From: Enterococcus pingfangensis
Lineage (GTDB): Bacteria > Bacillota > Bacilli > Lactobacillales > Enterococcaceae
Reading direction: 5' to 3'
DNA length: 64,000 bases
Assembly: GCF_005405205.1 (NCBI RefSeq)
Contig: NZ_BJDP01000011.1
Location: forward strand, 1 to 64,000
Of this stretch, positions 43,854 through 52,987 are shown piece after piece. Made by a program: the position numbers and the translations under genes. Every line of letters starts with the position of its first letter. Position 1 is the first letter of the stretch. The notes under the pieces are model-generated. The model was not told where the DNA came from. It searched no databases and was given only the letters and a program-made list of their open reading frames with translations.

Positions 43854-44693
43854 TTAGCTAGGATTCCGCTTGATTTGAGCCATTTTTTGCCGAATATTTC
43901 CCACCAAATGCTGATAAGCTAAAAATTGTCGCCGTTCCCGTTTGATCGCGCGATAACGCTTCGGCTGTTTTTTATAAAATGCTTGGTGGTAATTTTCAGC
44001 CGGCCAAAATTTCTCTGCCGGTCTGATTTCTGTAACGATTGGTTGCTTATATCTGTCTGAATCGATCACTGCTTGTTTCGTTTTTTCAGCAACAGCTTTT
44101 TGTTCGGCATTCGTCGTAAAAATAATTGGCCGATACTGCATACCGCGATCTTGAAATTGCCCTAAGGCATCCGTTGGGTCTGTGATCTGCCAATAAAGAG
44201 CGAGCAAGTCTCGATAGCTGACAACACGCGTGTCAAAAATAATCTCTACTGCTTCGACATGACCGCTATCCCCGCCACTGACTTGATCATAACTAGGATC
44301 TTCCGTCGTTCCGCCAGTATAACCAGACAAAACAGAAACAATTCCTGACTGATTTTCAAATGGTTCCACCATACACCAGAAACAGCCACCCGCAAAAATC
44401 GCCCGTTCTTGATGCAGCGGATCACCGATAAAATGCTTTTCTTTTACGACATGCTCTACCACTTTTTTTCCAGTGATCGTTTGATAAAAGTCCGCGACAT
44501 CTGGTGTCAAATTATTTCGCAACGCTAATGGCCGTAGTTCTGCTTCCAGCTTCGCCAGCTGTTCTTTGAAATTCGCTTGATCGGTCAACGCATTCTTTGC
44601 CGCAGTTAATAAATAGCGCTCCCATTCTCGTGTATTGGGATTTATGATCAAATTGTAGAGTTGCTCGACGATTTCATCTTCGGTCGCTTCCAT
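43854..44693 (-). CDS. msrA: Peptide-methionine (S)-S-oxide reductase with N-terminal extension, 279 aa
   Basis: The catalytic domain starts near residue 97 with active Cys104 in [11 protein letters not shown], then [22 protein letters not shown] and QYRPIIF. It reduces methionine-S-sulfoxide in proteins using thioredoxin. About 95 residues precede the catalytic domain and form a helical extension not found in short MsrA proteins. No MsrB gene follows. ATG 44693 is preceded by GAGGTG. The downstream 150 bases show no clear terminator. Confidence 0.9.
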   Translation of the reverse strand: MEATEDEIVEQLYNLIINPNTREWERYLLTAAKNALTDQANFKEQLAKLEAELRPLALRNNLTPDVADFYQTITGKKVVEHVVKEKHFIGDPLHQERAIFAGGCFWCMVEPFENQSGIVSVLSGYTGGTTEDPSYDQVSGGDSGHVEAVEIIFDTRVVSYRDLLALYWQITDPTDALGQFQDRGMQYRPIIFTTNAEQKAVAEKTKQAVIDSDRYKQPIVTEIRPAEKFWPAENYHQAFYKKQPKRYRAIKRERRQFLAYQHLVGNIRQKMAQIKRNPS

Positions 44694-44775
44694 ACTGTTC
44701 ACCTCTGCGATCATTACTTGGATTTTATCTGAAATTTACCATAATTTTATCGAATAATCGAATTGTTGGATCGCA

Positions 44776-44806
44776 CAAAAAAAGACTTATCTTCTCAGAT
44801 AAGTCT
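44776..44806 (-). terminator. Terminator of the diaminopimelate dehydrogenase gene
   Basis: GACTTATCT / AGATAAGTC stem with four-base loop and seven T on the minus strand. Confidence 0.85.
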
Positions 44807-44869
44807 TCTCGTTAGTAACGTGACCTGAACCGCATCACTCGATTCATGAACACGTCCTTTTTCATAATT

Positions 44870-45841
44870 TTATAGCAATTCTTTTCTCAAAGTTGCATCA
44901 TCAAGCGGCGACAAGTATTTCGGTGCAATGTCTAATACTGTGAACGCACCGAATTGTTTTTCTTTTGCTAAACGAGCACAAGCTCTAGCATAAGCAACAA
45001 GCACGCTGGCAGTGAACTCTGGATTGCTTTCTAATTGCAGCTTGTATTCGATCACTTGCTTCGTAGTTTCATTCGTTGTGCCTGTCCGCAATACCGTTCC
45101 GCCATGGGGCATCGCATGGTGATCACGTCTCAATTCTTCAGCTGAAATGAAATGAACGATCGTATCGTATTCATCAAAATAGTTCGGCATCGTCACGATT
45201 TCTTCTTTAATCGCGTCAGGATCAGCACCTGCTTCTAAAACAACGAAACATTCCCGCAGATGTTTATCGCGAGTCGTCAATTCCATTTTCTCGCCGGCTT
45301 TTAATCTTTCAATCACGTCATTTTTTGGGATCGTGTATTGGATTGCATCAGCAATGCCTTCGATTCTTCTTAACGCATCTGAATGCCCTTGGCTCACGCC
45401 TTTGCCCCAAAAAGTATATGTTTCGCCTTCTGGTAAAATACTTTGAGCGTATAGACGATTCAAACTGAACAAGCCCGGATCCCAGCCCGTTGAAATAATC
45501 GAAACTGTTTGATTTTCTTTTGCTGCTTGATCGACATTCGCAAAATGTTCAGGAACTTTCGCATGCGTGTCGAAACTATCGATCGTATTAAAATTCTTTG
45601 TGATTGCTGGTGTTTGGACGGGCAAATCGGTTGCTGAGCCGCCGCACAAAATACATATATCGATTGTTTCTTTTTTTGCTTCTAATTCATCTAATTCATA
45701 AACGGGTGCACCTTCTGTCTGAACTGTTTCTGGATTTCTTCTTGAGAAAACACCGACTAATTCCAAATCCGGATTTTGTTTCAACGCTTGTTCAACACCG
45801 CGTCCTAAATTTCCATATCCAATAATCGCTACTTTGATCAT
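44870..45841 (-). CDS. ddh: meso-Diaminopimelate dehydrogenase, 323 aa
   Basis: NADP-binding IIGYGNLGRGVEQAL at the N-terminus; substrate-site segments DSFDTHAKVPEHF, STGWDPGLFSLNR and HAMPHGGTVLRTG are those of Ddh. It reductively aminates tetrahydrodipicolinate to meso-DAP in one step, bypassing the acyl branch. AGGAGG lies six bases before ATG and a TATACT -10 box 25 bases further up. The upstream gap contains a truncated SDR gene start. With asd in the window, this supplies lysine/DAP. Confidence 0.92.
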   Translation of the reverse strand: MIKVAIIGYGNLGRGVEQALKQNPDLELVGVFSRRNPETVQTEGAPVYELDELEAKKETIDICILCGGSATDLPVQTPAITKNFNTIDSFDTHAKVPEHFANVDQAAKENQTVSIISTGWDPGLFSLNRLYAQSILPEGETYTFWGKGVSQGHSDALRRIEGIADAIQYTIPKNDVIERLKAGEKMELTTRDKHLRECFVVLEAGADPDAIKEEIVTMPNYFDEYDTIVHFISAEELRRDHHAMPHGGTVLRTGTTNETTKQVIEYKLQLESNPEFTASVLVAYARACARLAKEKQFGAFTVLDIAPKYLSPLDDATLRKELL

Positions 45842-45865
45842 TACTTGTCCTCCTAATAATGTTTA

Positions 45866-45970
45866 TTAGAAGTATACTATAAAACAAGAAAAAAAGATTA
45901 GAAAAAATCTCATGATCAGAAAAATGCCTAAAAAACCTGTCCCGCCTGTTACTAATACTTTGTCTGTCAT
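45866..45970 (-). pseudogene. Relic of an NAD(P)-dependent epimerase/SDR gene, 34 codons
   Basis: A good binding site (GGAGGT, seven bases upstream) and an ATG open a frame reading MTDKVLVTGGTGFLG, the start of extended short-chain dehydrogenases with the TGGxGxxG dinucleotide motif. After that the frame turns hydrophobic and low-complexity and stops at codon 35, in the ddh promoter. The rest of the gene is missing. It is best read as the remnant of a deleted dehydrogenase gene. Confidence 0.65.
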
Positions 45971-46059
45971 CTTGAAGACCTCCATCAATTTCCCCTTACT
46001 TTAAACCCTAAACCATAGTCTATAGCAAGCGTTTTGATCGACTATTTTGCTTTGAACCA

Positions 46060-46107
46060 GAAAAAAAGCGCAGGCGTGACAAGAATTTTGTCACACCCAC
46101 ACTTTTC
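46060..46107 (-). terminator. Terminator of ohyA (GTGACA type)
   Basis: Minus-strand AAGTGTGGGTGTGACA with TTGTCACGCCTGCGCTT, then seven T. Another copy of the GTGACA/TGTCAC stem. Confidence 0.82.
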
Positions 46108-47880
46108 TTACAACAGATGGTTGTCTTTCAATACCTCTTCAATATACGTATGTTCGATTTTCTTAGCAAAATGGTGCAATACTTTTTTCTCTACAAAAGG
46201 CAGTTCCATTTCAGAAAGTTTCTTACGATCGCTTAAATAATAAACTGAATTGGCTAATGTCCGCAGATCATACGCCGATGCAAAAACTTCCGGCACGCCA
46301 CGTTCGAGATCTAAAAATGAATAAACAGCTTCCATCGCCGTTCGAACTGAATATTCTGTTGTGAAAACTGTATCGCGTTTTGTTTCAGCAAAATTCCCGA
46401 TGAAGGCTAAGTTCTTAGAGCCGTTTGGAATAACTAATGGCCGATCCCCAGGTTCCCGCAGCATAAAGTATGACGTAATAAATGGCATGTAAACAGGGGT
46501 CACCACACAAGATTCTTCAGAGAATTTCTTAATGTCTTCTTCCGGCACGCCTAAATGGTACATCAATTCTTGCACGATTTCTTGTCCGCTGCATTTTTCA
46601 ATTGGTTTCTTGATATAATTTCCTGGTGTATTGGACAATAATCCGTAGACCCAAGTCACTGTTTGTTGATCGTTTTGTTCTTTGAAATGCGGTTGACGAT
46701 GGGTCGCGAAACTCATCAGCCAATTAGAATCTTTGATCGTAATGATCCCGCCAGTAACAACTTTTCCAGAACGTAATTTACGTTTCGTCAACCGTGAAAT
46801 ATACGGTTCTATATCAAAATTTTCCCAAGTAACTGTCGCTGAAACGAACCAACTTTCTGCTGGCAGATTTTCACAAAAAACAGCGGGATGACCGAATTCA
46901 TCCGATTGTTTCGCTAAATTTTTCCATAAATTCCAGCTGCCGCCCAATTCATGAGTAATCGGTGCCGGCTTATGATGATTTCCTTCAGTTGAGCTTTCCG
47001 TGATCGAGCCATTCGTCACAAAAACCAAATCATTTTCTGTCAAAGCAATCTCTTCTGCTTGACCTGAACGTGTCAGTAAAATCTTTTGCGCCACTTTTTT
47101 ATCAGCCGTCACTTCGACTTCGATATTATTGATCTTCGTTTCATAATGAAAATCCACGCCATGATCCTTCAAAAATGCTAAGAGTGGTTTTACTAATGAG
47201 TCGTATTGATTGTAACGTGTGAATTTCAAAGCGCTAAAATCTGGCAAGCCATTGATATGATGGATAAACCGCATGACATAGCGGCGCATTTCAATCGCTG
47301 AATGCCATTTTTCAAAAGCGAACATCGAACACCAATACAACCAAAAGTTTGAAGCAAAGAACTCTTCCCCGAAGACGTCTTCAATTTTTTTACCTATCAA
47401 TTGATCTTCTGAGGTCATAAACAATTCGACTAATTCTTTTTGGGCCGTTTTTGATAGGGTAAAATCACCATCATCTTCTGCACGTTCCCCACGATTATGG
47501 ATGATCCGGCAATTTGATGAATTGGGATCGTCGTGATCCAACCAATAAAATTCATCTAAGACTGAGGCATCTTCTACTTCTAGTGAAGGAACAGAGCGAA
47601 ACAAATCCCATAAACATTCAAAATGATTTTCCATCTCACGACCGCCGCGAGTCACGAAACCATCATGAGGAATGAATTTCCCATCTAATGAACCGCCGGA
47701 TAAGGAAAGTTCCTCAAAAATGTGGATACGTTCACCGCTCATTTGGCCATCTCTGATCAGAAAAACAGCTGCCGCTAATCCAGCTAATCCCGCGCCGACA
47801 ATATATGCACTTTTCTCATCAACACCCGCTGGTTTTCTTGGTCTAGCAAAAGCTTCATAATTTCCATTCGTATATCTCAT
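46108..47880 (-). CDS. ohyA: Oleate hydratase (myosin-cross-reactive antigen family), 590 aa
   Basis: FAD enzyme adding water to the 9-cis double bond of unsaturated fatty acids, giving 10-hydroxy acids. The FAD site is [18 protein letters not shown], followed by [15 protein letters not shown] and the catalytic-lid segment [15 protein letters not shown]. Full length for the family. It defends the membrane against host or free fatty acids. GGGGGA precedes the ATG. A palindrome resembling the FabT box is 51-65 bases upstream. Confidence 0.93.
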   Translation of the reverse strand: MRYTNGNYEAFARPRKPAGVDEKSAYIVGAGLAGLAAAVFLIRDGQMSGERIHIFEELSLSGGSLDGKFIPHDGFVTRGGREMENHFECLWDLFRSVPSLEVEDASVLDEFYWLDHDDPNSSNCRIIHNRGERAEDDGDFTLSKTAQKELVELFMTSEDQLIGKKIEDVFGEEFFASNFWLYWCSMFAFEKWHSAIEMRRYVMRFIHHINGLPDFSALKFTRYNQYDSLVKPLLAFLKDHGVDFHYETKINNIEVEVTADKKVAQKILLTRSGQAEEIALTENDLVFVTNGSITESSTEGNHHKPAPITHELGGSWNLWKNLAKQSDEFGHPAVFCENLPAESWFVSATVTWENFDIEPYISRLTKRKLRSGKVVTGGIITIKDSNWLMSFATHRQPHFKEQNDQQTVTWVYGLLSNTPGNYIKKPIEKCSGQEIVQELMYHLGVPEEDIKKFSEESCVVTPVYMPFITSYFMLREPGDRPLVIPNGSKNLAFIGNFAETKRDTVFTTEYSVRTAMEAVYSFLDLERGVPEVFASAYDLRTLANSVYYLSDRKKLSEMELPFVEKKVLHHFAKKIEHTYIEEVLKDNHLL

Positions 47881-47930
47881 GATGTTTCCCCCTTCAATTG
47901 ATTAACTTCAGCTTACCAGTGAGAAAAATT

Positions 47931-47945
47931 TATTGAAAATCAAAT
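47931..47945 (-). promoter_or_regulatory. FabT-like box upstream of ohyA
   Basis: Minus-strand ATTTGATTTTCAATA resembles the FabT operator core ATTTGAxxxTCAAAT with one half imperfect. It overlaps a possible TTTCAA -35 box followed 17 bases later by TAAGCT. Fatty-acid control of oleate hydratase would be logical, but the match is partial. Confidence 0.4.
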
Positions 47946-47989
47946 GACTCCGACTTTCTGAAAAGTTAGACTCTTTTGCTGATTTGTCA

Positions 47990-48165
47990 AAAAAAGTAGG
48001 GGGACAGAAATAAGCTGTAGGTGAGACCTCTGAGTTTGATTTTTGGTCCAGCTCAGGGATAAGGAGGTATTTCACTACTTCGAGAAATAAGAAAGAATTT
48101 TCGAAAATTGCTTTTCAAATTTTTGCGAAATTTCGGCTTACTGCCAAAGAAGTAATCTTTCATCC
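47990..48165. repeat. Palindromic intergenic repeat cluster between map and ohyA
   Basis: Contains CTACTTCGAGAAATAAG (48075-48091) and TTTTCGAAAATTGCTTTTC, matching the copy at 22020-22075, with CTTACTGCCAAAGAAGTA as a degenerate right arm. A second hairpin with CTGAG/CTCAG arms lies at 48018-48058. No gene is visible in the gap 47881-48215 besides the terminator at its end. Confidence 0.55.
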
Positions 48166-48173
48166 TTTATACG

Positions 48174-48210
48174 AAAAAAAGGTGTGACAAACTTTCTGCC
48201 ACACCCCTTT
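48174..48210 (-). terminator. Terminator of map (GTGACA type)
   Basis: Minus-strand GGGGTGTGGCA / TGTCACACC stem with seven T. Confidence 0.82.
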
Positions 48211-48215
48211 TGAAA

Positions 48216-48968
48216 TTAATTTTTTTGTTCCGTCATGATAACGGGACCCTCTTTCGTAATCGCGATTGAATGTTCATACTGCGCACAAAAACTTCCGTCT
48301 AACGTACGAACAGTCCAGCCATTGCCATCAATTCCTGCTTCCCACGTCCCTGTCGTGATCATCGGTTCAATCGTGATGGTCATTCCTTCTTTTAGTCGTG
48401 CACCTTTTCCGGCAGTTCCAAAATGTGGGAAGAATGGTTCTTCATGGATCGTTGGCCCGATTCCGTGAGCAAGAAAGTCTTGCACAACACCATAACCTTT
48501 TCCTTCTGCATACATTTGGATTGCGTGACCAATATCACCGACACGATTGCCGACTTGTGCTTGAGCGATTCCTAACATCAATGCCTCTTTCGTAACATAC
48601 ATTAACGCTTGATGTTCCGGCGTGATTTCACCGACCGCATACGTCCAACAACTATCTGAAATCGCTCCATGATAATCGACACAAAAATCGACCTTCAAAA
48701 CATCGCCTGACTTCAAGCGATAATTTGATGGGAAACCATGACAGATCTCATCATTTACACTTGTACAAGTCGCAAACTCATACCCTTCAAACCCGATTTG
48801 AGCAGCAGTCGCTCCAGCGGCTTCAATTTTTTCTTGCACAAACTGATCAATCTCTTTCGTCGTTATTCCCGGAACGATGATCTCTCGCAACTGTTCATGT
48901 ATCCCAGCCAGGATTGCTCCTGATTCTTTCATTTGTCCAATTTCTCTTGTTGATTTTAATGTAACCAT
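48216..48968 (-). CDS. map: Methionine aminopeptidase type I, 250 aa
   Basis: Removes the initiator methionine from nascent proteins. Metal ligands are in VDFCVDYHGAISDSCW (two Asp), HGIGPTIHEEPFF (His), TIEPM (Glu) and YEHSIAIT (Glu); VNDEICHGFP holds the substrate histidine. AAGGAG precedes the ATG. The gene is not in the usual secY-adk-map cluster here, so this may be a second, stand-alone copy. Confidence 0.93.
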   Translation of the reverse strand: MVTLKSTREIGQMKESGAILAGIHEQLREIIVPGITTKEIDQFVQEKIEAAGATAAQIGFEGYEFATCTSVNDEICHGFPSNYRLKSGDVLKVDFCVDYHGAISDSCWTYAVGEITPEHQALMYVTKEALMLGIAQAQVGNRVGDIGHAIQMYAEGKGYGVVQDFLAHGIGPTIHEEPFFPHFGTAGKGARLKEGMTITIEPMITTGTWEAGIDGNGWTVRTLDGSFCAQYEHSIAITKEGPVIMTEQKN

Positions 48969-49330
48969 TTCATTGCTCCTTCGCTGATTCTTTGCTAGTT
49001 ATAACACGAAACGTTTTTGAAAGAAAGCCGGAAAACTTTTTTGTCATTGAAATATTTCACAAGTTTGATTTTAGCAGCTATCTGCTCTATTTAATACTTC
49101 ATCCTATAGAATCCTAAATTTTAAGGTCAGCTATCTTTTCAGAATAACTACTCATTATTTCCTGTAACTAACTGGATTGAAACTAGTCATTAAAGTATCC
49201 TATGGAAGCTAGAATAAATCCGACTAGTAAAGAAACTAGTCGGATTTATCTATTATTTCTATAATTGAAATAAAAATTCTACGCAATACATAGATACTTA
49301 TATTTTATTTTCAATAAAGATATGCCTACT
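48969..49330. other. Intergenic region between map and the PTS operon
   Basis: About 360 bases, A/T-rich. It holds the perfect inverted repeat AATCCGACTAGT / ACTAGTCGGATT (49217-49246), listed separately as a weak terminator. No gene or RNA signature is recognisable in the rest. Confidence 0.5.
49214..49249. terminator. Weak terminator or hairpin at the end of the PTS operon
   Basis: AAATCCGACTAGT / ACTAGTCGGATTT, a 13-bp perfect stem with a six-base loop, about 85 bases beyond the aldolase stop. The following T-tract is interrupted, so termination efficiency is doubtful. Confidence 0.55.
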
Positions 49331-50203
49331 TTATTTAAGATTGAATATCTTTAATGCTTGAACAATATTTTCTCTAATAGCTTCCGTAGCTACCAATGAC
49401 AGTGCATCAAAAAATAATTCTTCATTCTGAGAATGCTCAATAGTATCTTTCAATGATTTCCCAGCCGCCAGATTCATATACGTATAGTAATTTATTTTAC
49501 GAATACCCGCTTCAATAGCTCGCCGATAATCGTCTTTTGAAACGCCTGATCCTCCATGCATGACTAGCGGAATACCTTCAGTGGCCGATCGAATACTCGC
49601 AATACGGTCAAAATCTAAGTTCGGTTCTGCTAAATACTTTCCATGAACAGTCCCGAAAGAAATCGCTAAACTGTCTATATGAGTAGATTCAATAAAATCT
49701 TTTGCTTGTTGTGGATTCGTAAATAAGTCAATATTTCCAAAATCACTTATCTTAGATGTACGTCCTTCTCCGCCACCAATCGTTGAGTTGGTCATCTCAC
49801 CTAATTCTGCTTCAACAGAAACATCCACACTATGTGCAATTTTAACGAGCTCTAAAGTTTCCTTGACATTTGTCTCATAATCTTTTAAAGAAGCATCATA
49901 CATAATTGAAGTAAAGCCTAGCCGAATAGCCTTTATACACTCGGCTAAACTAGAACCGTGATCTAAATGTACCGCAACAGGAACTCTAGCTCGTTTAGCA
50001 TAGTCAACCATCAAAGGTCCGATTTCTTCTATTGAAATTAAATTTTCATGAACTTCAGCATGTTGAATGATTACTGGTACTTCTAACATCTCAGCTGCCT
50101 GAATCACTCCTCTCAGCGACTCCAGATTCGGTACATTAAACGCGCCGACTGCACATTGTTTTTTTTCTGCTTCTATCAATAATTCTCTAACTGTTACTAA
50201 CAT
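49331..50203 (-). CDS. Class II (zinc) ketose-phosphate aldolase, Fba/GatY/KbaY type, 290 aa
   Basis: Zinc aldolase: HLDHGSS holds the first zinc His and the catalytic Asp, SVEAELGE an acidic metal residue, FGTVHGKY and VMHGGSGV the other zinc histidines. GAFNVPNLE opens the barrel. It splits a ketose (bis)phosphate into dihydroxyacetone phosphate and an aldehyde. The start overlaps the dehydrogenase stop by seven bases. Last gene of the PTS operon. No sugar-phosphate kinase is in the operon, so a ketose monophosphate may be the substrate. Confidence 0.88.
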   Translation of the reverse strand: MLVTVRELLIEAEKKQCAVGAFNVPNLESLRGVIQAAEMLEVPVIIQHAEVHENLISIEEIGPLMVDYAKRARVPVAVHLDHGSSLAECIKAIRLGFTSIMYDASLKDYETNVKETLELVKIAHSVDVSVEAELGEMTNSTIGGGEGRTSKISDFGNIDLFTNPQQAKDFIESTHIDSLAISFGTVHGKYLAEPNLDFDRIASIRSATEGIPLVMHGGSGVSKDDYRRAIEAGIRKINYYTYMNLAAGKSLKDTIEHSQNEELFFDALSLVATEAIRENIVQALKIFNLK

Positions 50204-51255
50204 GGTTCTTCACTTCTTTCTTGCTCAAAATCAATCACAATCCGAAATGATTCAGTATTCACAGCCTCCTCAAAAGCAGATTCAATCTGACTCAATGGAT
50301 AAATTTTTGTAATAAATGGTTTTACGTCGACGATTCCTTGACTAATTAAACGAGAAGCTCGAATAAAATCGCGTTTGTTAGAGTTTGCAGTTCCCTTGAT
50401 TTGCTGACCAGTTTTATGAATATGATCAAATTTTATACCGACGGGTTCATCTGGATAATAAGAGGAATACAAAATCATTGTACCCGTATTAGATAGACTT
50501 TCTAACAAACTGGGAATTAGACTAGAAATTGGAGTAGTATTAAAAATAATCTGCGCTCCTAAGTTTTCTGTATATGCTAAAATTTTCTCAGTCAGATTTT
50601 CTTTTACTGGATTTATAACGTAAGTTGCACCTAAATTTTTAGCTAATTCTAGCCGTTCTTCATTTGGATCCGAAACAATTACGATAGCTCCTCTTTTTTG
50701 AGCTAATTGAAGGTGAAGCATTCCCATGATTCCAGCACCAACAATTAAAACATAATCTCCAAAATCCACTTTTGCGGTCTCAACACTATGCAGAACGCAA
50801 GATAATGGTTCAGTTAAAGATGCTTCTTCCGGAGCGACATTTTGATAACTAAAAATATCTGACGGATCAACTACTAGATACTCAGACAACCCTCCCATTC
50901 CTTTATAGGGTAACCCTGGCTGTTGTTTACTATGATCAAAATTCAGACAATTTTGTTCCTCACCAATTCTACAATAATAACAATGACCACAAGCCAGATT
51001 TGTGCCAAAAACAATCTTATCTCCTTGCTTCCAATCTCCTTCAACTGCTTCACCAATCTTAACAATCTCACCTGCGATTTCATGCCCCCCAATGAACGGA
51101 TAGGAAACTTTTTTCACTCCTGTATATACTCGTTGCTCCCAAGTACAGATTGCACACGTATCAATCTTCATTAAAATTTTTTCTCTTGGAACTTCTGGCA
51201 TTGGCGTCTCTTCAACTACTAAATTTTTCACATCATAAAATACAGCTGTTTTCAA
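50197..51255 (-). CDS. Zinc-dependent alcohol/polyol dehydrogenase, 352 aa
   Basis: Medium-chain dehydrogenase. Catalytic zinc ligands are Cys37 region CAICTWEQRVYTG and GGHEIAGE; the structural zinc loop CGHCYYCRIGEEQNC is complete; NAD-binding GAGIMGMLHLQLA sits near 170. Similar to sorbitol/threonine dehydrogenases. Second dehydrogenase of the PTS operon; it probably oxidises a polyol phosphate to a ketose phosphate. Substrate unknown. Confidence 0.85.
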   Translation of the reverse strand: MKTAVFYDVKNLVVEETPMPEVPREKILMKIDTCAICTWEQRVYTGVKKVSYPFIGGHEIAGEIVKIGEAVEGDWKQGDKIVFGTNLACGHCYYCRIGEEQNCLNFDHSKQQPGLPYKGMGGLSEYLVVDPSDIFSYQNVAPEEASLTEPLSCVLHSVETAKVDFGDYVLIVGAGIMGMLHLQLAQKRGAIVIVSDPNEERLELAKNLGATYVINPVKENLTEKILAYTENLGAQIIFNTTPISSLIPSLLESLSNTGTMILYSSYYPDEPVGIKFDHIHKTGQQIKGTANSNKRDFIRASRLISQGIVDVKPFITKIYPLSQIESAFEEAVNTESFRIVIDFEQERSEEPC

Positions 51256-51336
51256 AAAAATTCATCCTTTCATTCTTAATAAATCAAAAAAACGACGTCA
51301 GATAAATGGAGTATCTTCCCTAACGTCGTTTTCAGC

Positions 51337-52194
51337 TTATATTGAGTTAACAATTAGGCCTATAGCGGCTAAAATCGCTCCACCAACAATTTGGATAACC
51401 AGTACCTTGGTTGGTGTATATTTTTTATGTTTTAATAGATAGTATGTTATTAAAGTTACTCCTAGTGGTAGAATACCTTTTACTAAAGCATCTAACACGT
51501 CTGTTTGAATTGACAAACTTTCTTTCCCACTTAGATGGATGCTTAACGGCGTTGCGATCTTAACAAAATTTGCAGCTAAAGATCCAATAACAATTGCTCC
51601 CAATGTTTGTGAAAAGGTCATGATATAAGATAGACGGCCACCAGCCATCATCTTTTGAATTCCCTCTTTTCCTTGTTCGTATCCTTGAATCCACAAGAAG
51701 TAGGCAATTACTGTCATAATAATCCAATGCAGAGCAAAGAATAGAACTGGTCCCATGAAAATATTTCCTTCAGCCCCAAATGGTAATGTGAATGATAGCA
51801 AGATTGGGATTAAAGTCCCTTGCCATAAAGTATCACCAATACCAGCTAACGGTCCCATTAATCCAGTTTTTAATCCATTTATCGTTTGATCATTAATATC
51901 TGCTCCCAATGCTTTTTCTTCTTCCATAGCAATGGTCATTGATAAAATTGGTCCGCCAAAAGAAGGTTCTGTATTGAAAAATTGCATGTGTCGTTCTAAA
52001 GCAGCCTTCATTTCATCTTCATCTTTTCCATATAGCTTTTTTAAGATCGGACTAAAGGCATGGACTACTCCAGTAGCTTGTAGACGCTCATAATTATAGT
52101 TTGCATGAGAAAAGAAAGTCCAACGCCAGAAAGCTTTAACAACATCTTTTTTCGTCAATAACTTTTCTTTTTTTGGTTCTACAGTTTGCTCCAT
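51337..52194 (-). CDS. PTS mannose-family IID component, 285 aa
   Basis: Man-family IID: LTKKDVVKAFWRWTFFSHANYN at the N-terminus (two short blocks), then QFFNTEPSFGGPI, GLKTGLMGPLAGIGDTLWQGT and a C-terminal transmembrane anchor. It partners IIC in the membrane channel. Its ATG overlaps the IIC stop (TAATG), so translation is coupled. A broad 81-base gap separates it from the second dehydrogenase gene. Confidence 0.93.
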   Translation of the reverse strand: MEQTVEPKKEKLLTKKDVVKAFWRWTFFSHANYNYERLQATGVVHAFSPILKKLYGKDEDEMKAALERHMQFFNTEPSFGGPILSMTIAMEEEKALGADINDQTINGLKTGLMGPLAGIGDTLWQGTLIPILLSFTLPFGAEGNIFMGPVLFFALHWIIMTVIAYFLWIQGYEQGKEGIQKMMAGGRLSYIMTFSQTLGAIVIGSLAANFVKIATPLSIHLSGKESLSIQTDVLDALVKGILPLGVTLITYYLLKHKKYTPTKVLVIQIVGGAILAAIGLIVNSI

Positions 52195-52961
52195 TATGCC
52201 AAACCTCCATTCTTATCTTTCAAATATAATTCGGTGAAGACGTATCCAATAATAACTGCAAATACGGCAATTGGTACTGATGGTAATCCAGAATAGATTG
52301 CTAGCATAAATCCAAAAGTAAAGAATAATAGTGTCCCTTTACCATTCATCGCACGTAAATTCATCGCGATCCCTAACGCCGGTAAAATACCACCAATAGC
52401 GGATAAAACATCAAGTGGTCGACCACTTAAAGCATCAACGATTCCTTCTACTGCATCTGCTCCTAGGTAAGCGGCTAATGCAACAGGTACAACAGTAATT
52501 AAAAGTAAAAATAATTGCGGTGGAACAATATGAAGCCAGTTAATACGATCGATTTTTCCTTCTTCAGCTGCTTTATCAGCCATATGAACAAATGTAATAT
52601 CAACCGTCATATGAGCTACCCAGATCAACGTCCCTAATAATCCGATTGGTACAGCCAATGTTACGGCAACTGCTGGTTCAACTTTTGCGGCCATAGCTAA
52701 TGCGGTTCCAAGAGTTCCTGCAAGTGCAGGATCCATTGCAACAGTTCCTCCGGCTGAGATAAAAGCTAAATAAGGCAAGTTAATCGCAGCTCCAATGATA
52801 CATCCTTGAACCGGGTCACCCAAAATTAATCCTACAACAGTCCCATTCACTAATGGGCGCATCCAGCCATGAGTTCCAACCAATGAAAGCCAAGGTGTTC
52901 CATTGATTCCAAGATAATAAACGACACCGATTAAAATTGCTTGGATTAGACTTATTTTCAT
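52194..52961 (-). CDS. PTS mannose/sorbose-family IIC component, 255 aa
   Basis: Seven or so hydrophobic segments; N-terminal QAILIGVVYYLGINGTPWLS, GLILGDPVQGCIIGAAINLPYLAF (conserved binding loop, read in two parts) and the C-terminal GYVFTELYLKDK. Forms the sugar path with IID. AAGGAG lies before the ATG. Confidence 0.92.
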   Translation of the reverse strand: MKISLIQAILIGVVYYLGINGTPWLSLVGTHGWMRPLVNGTVVGLILGDPVQGCIIGAAINLPYLAFISAGGTVAMDPALAGTLGTALAMAAKVEPAVAVTLAVPIGLLGTLIWVAHMTVDITFVHMADKAAEEGKIDRINWLHIVPPQLFLLLITVVPVALAAYLGADAVEGIVDALSGRPLDVLSAIGGILPALGIAMNLRAMNGKGTLLFFTFGFMLAIYSGLPSVPIAVFAVIIGYVFTELYLKDKNGGLA

Positions 52962-52987
52962 TTCTCTACTCCTTTTATTAAATTTTT

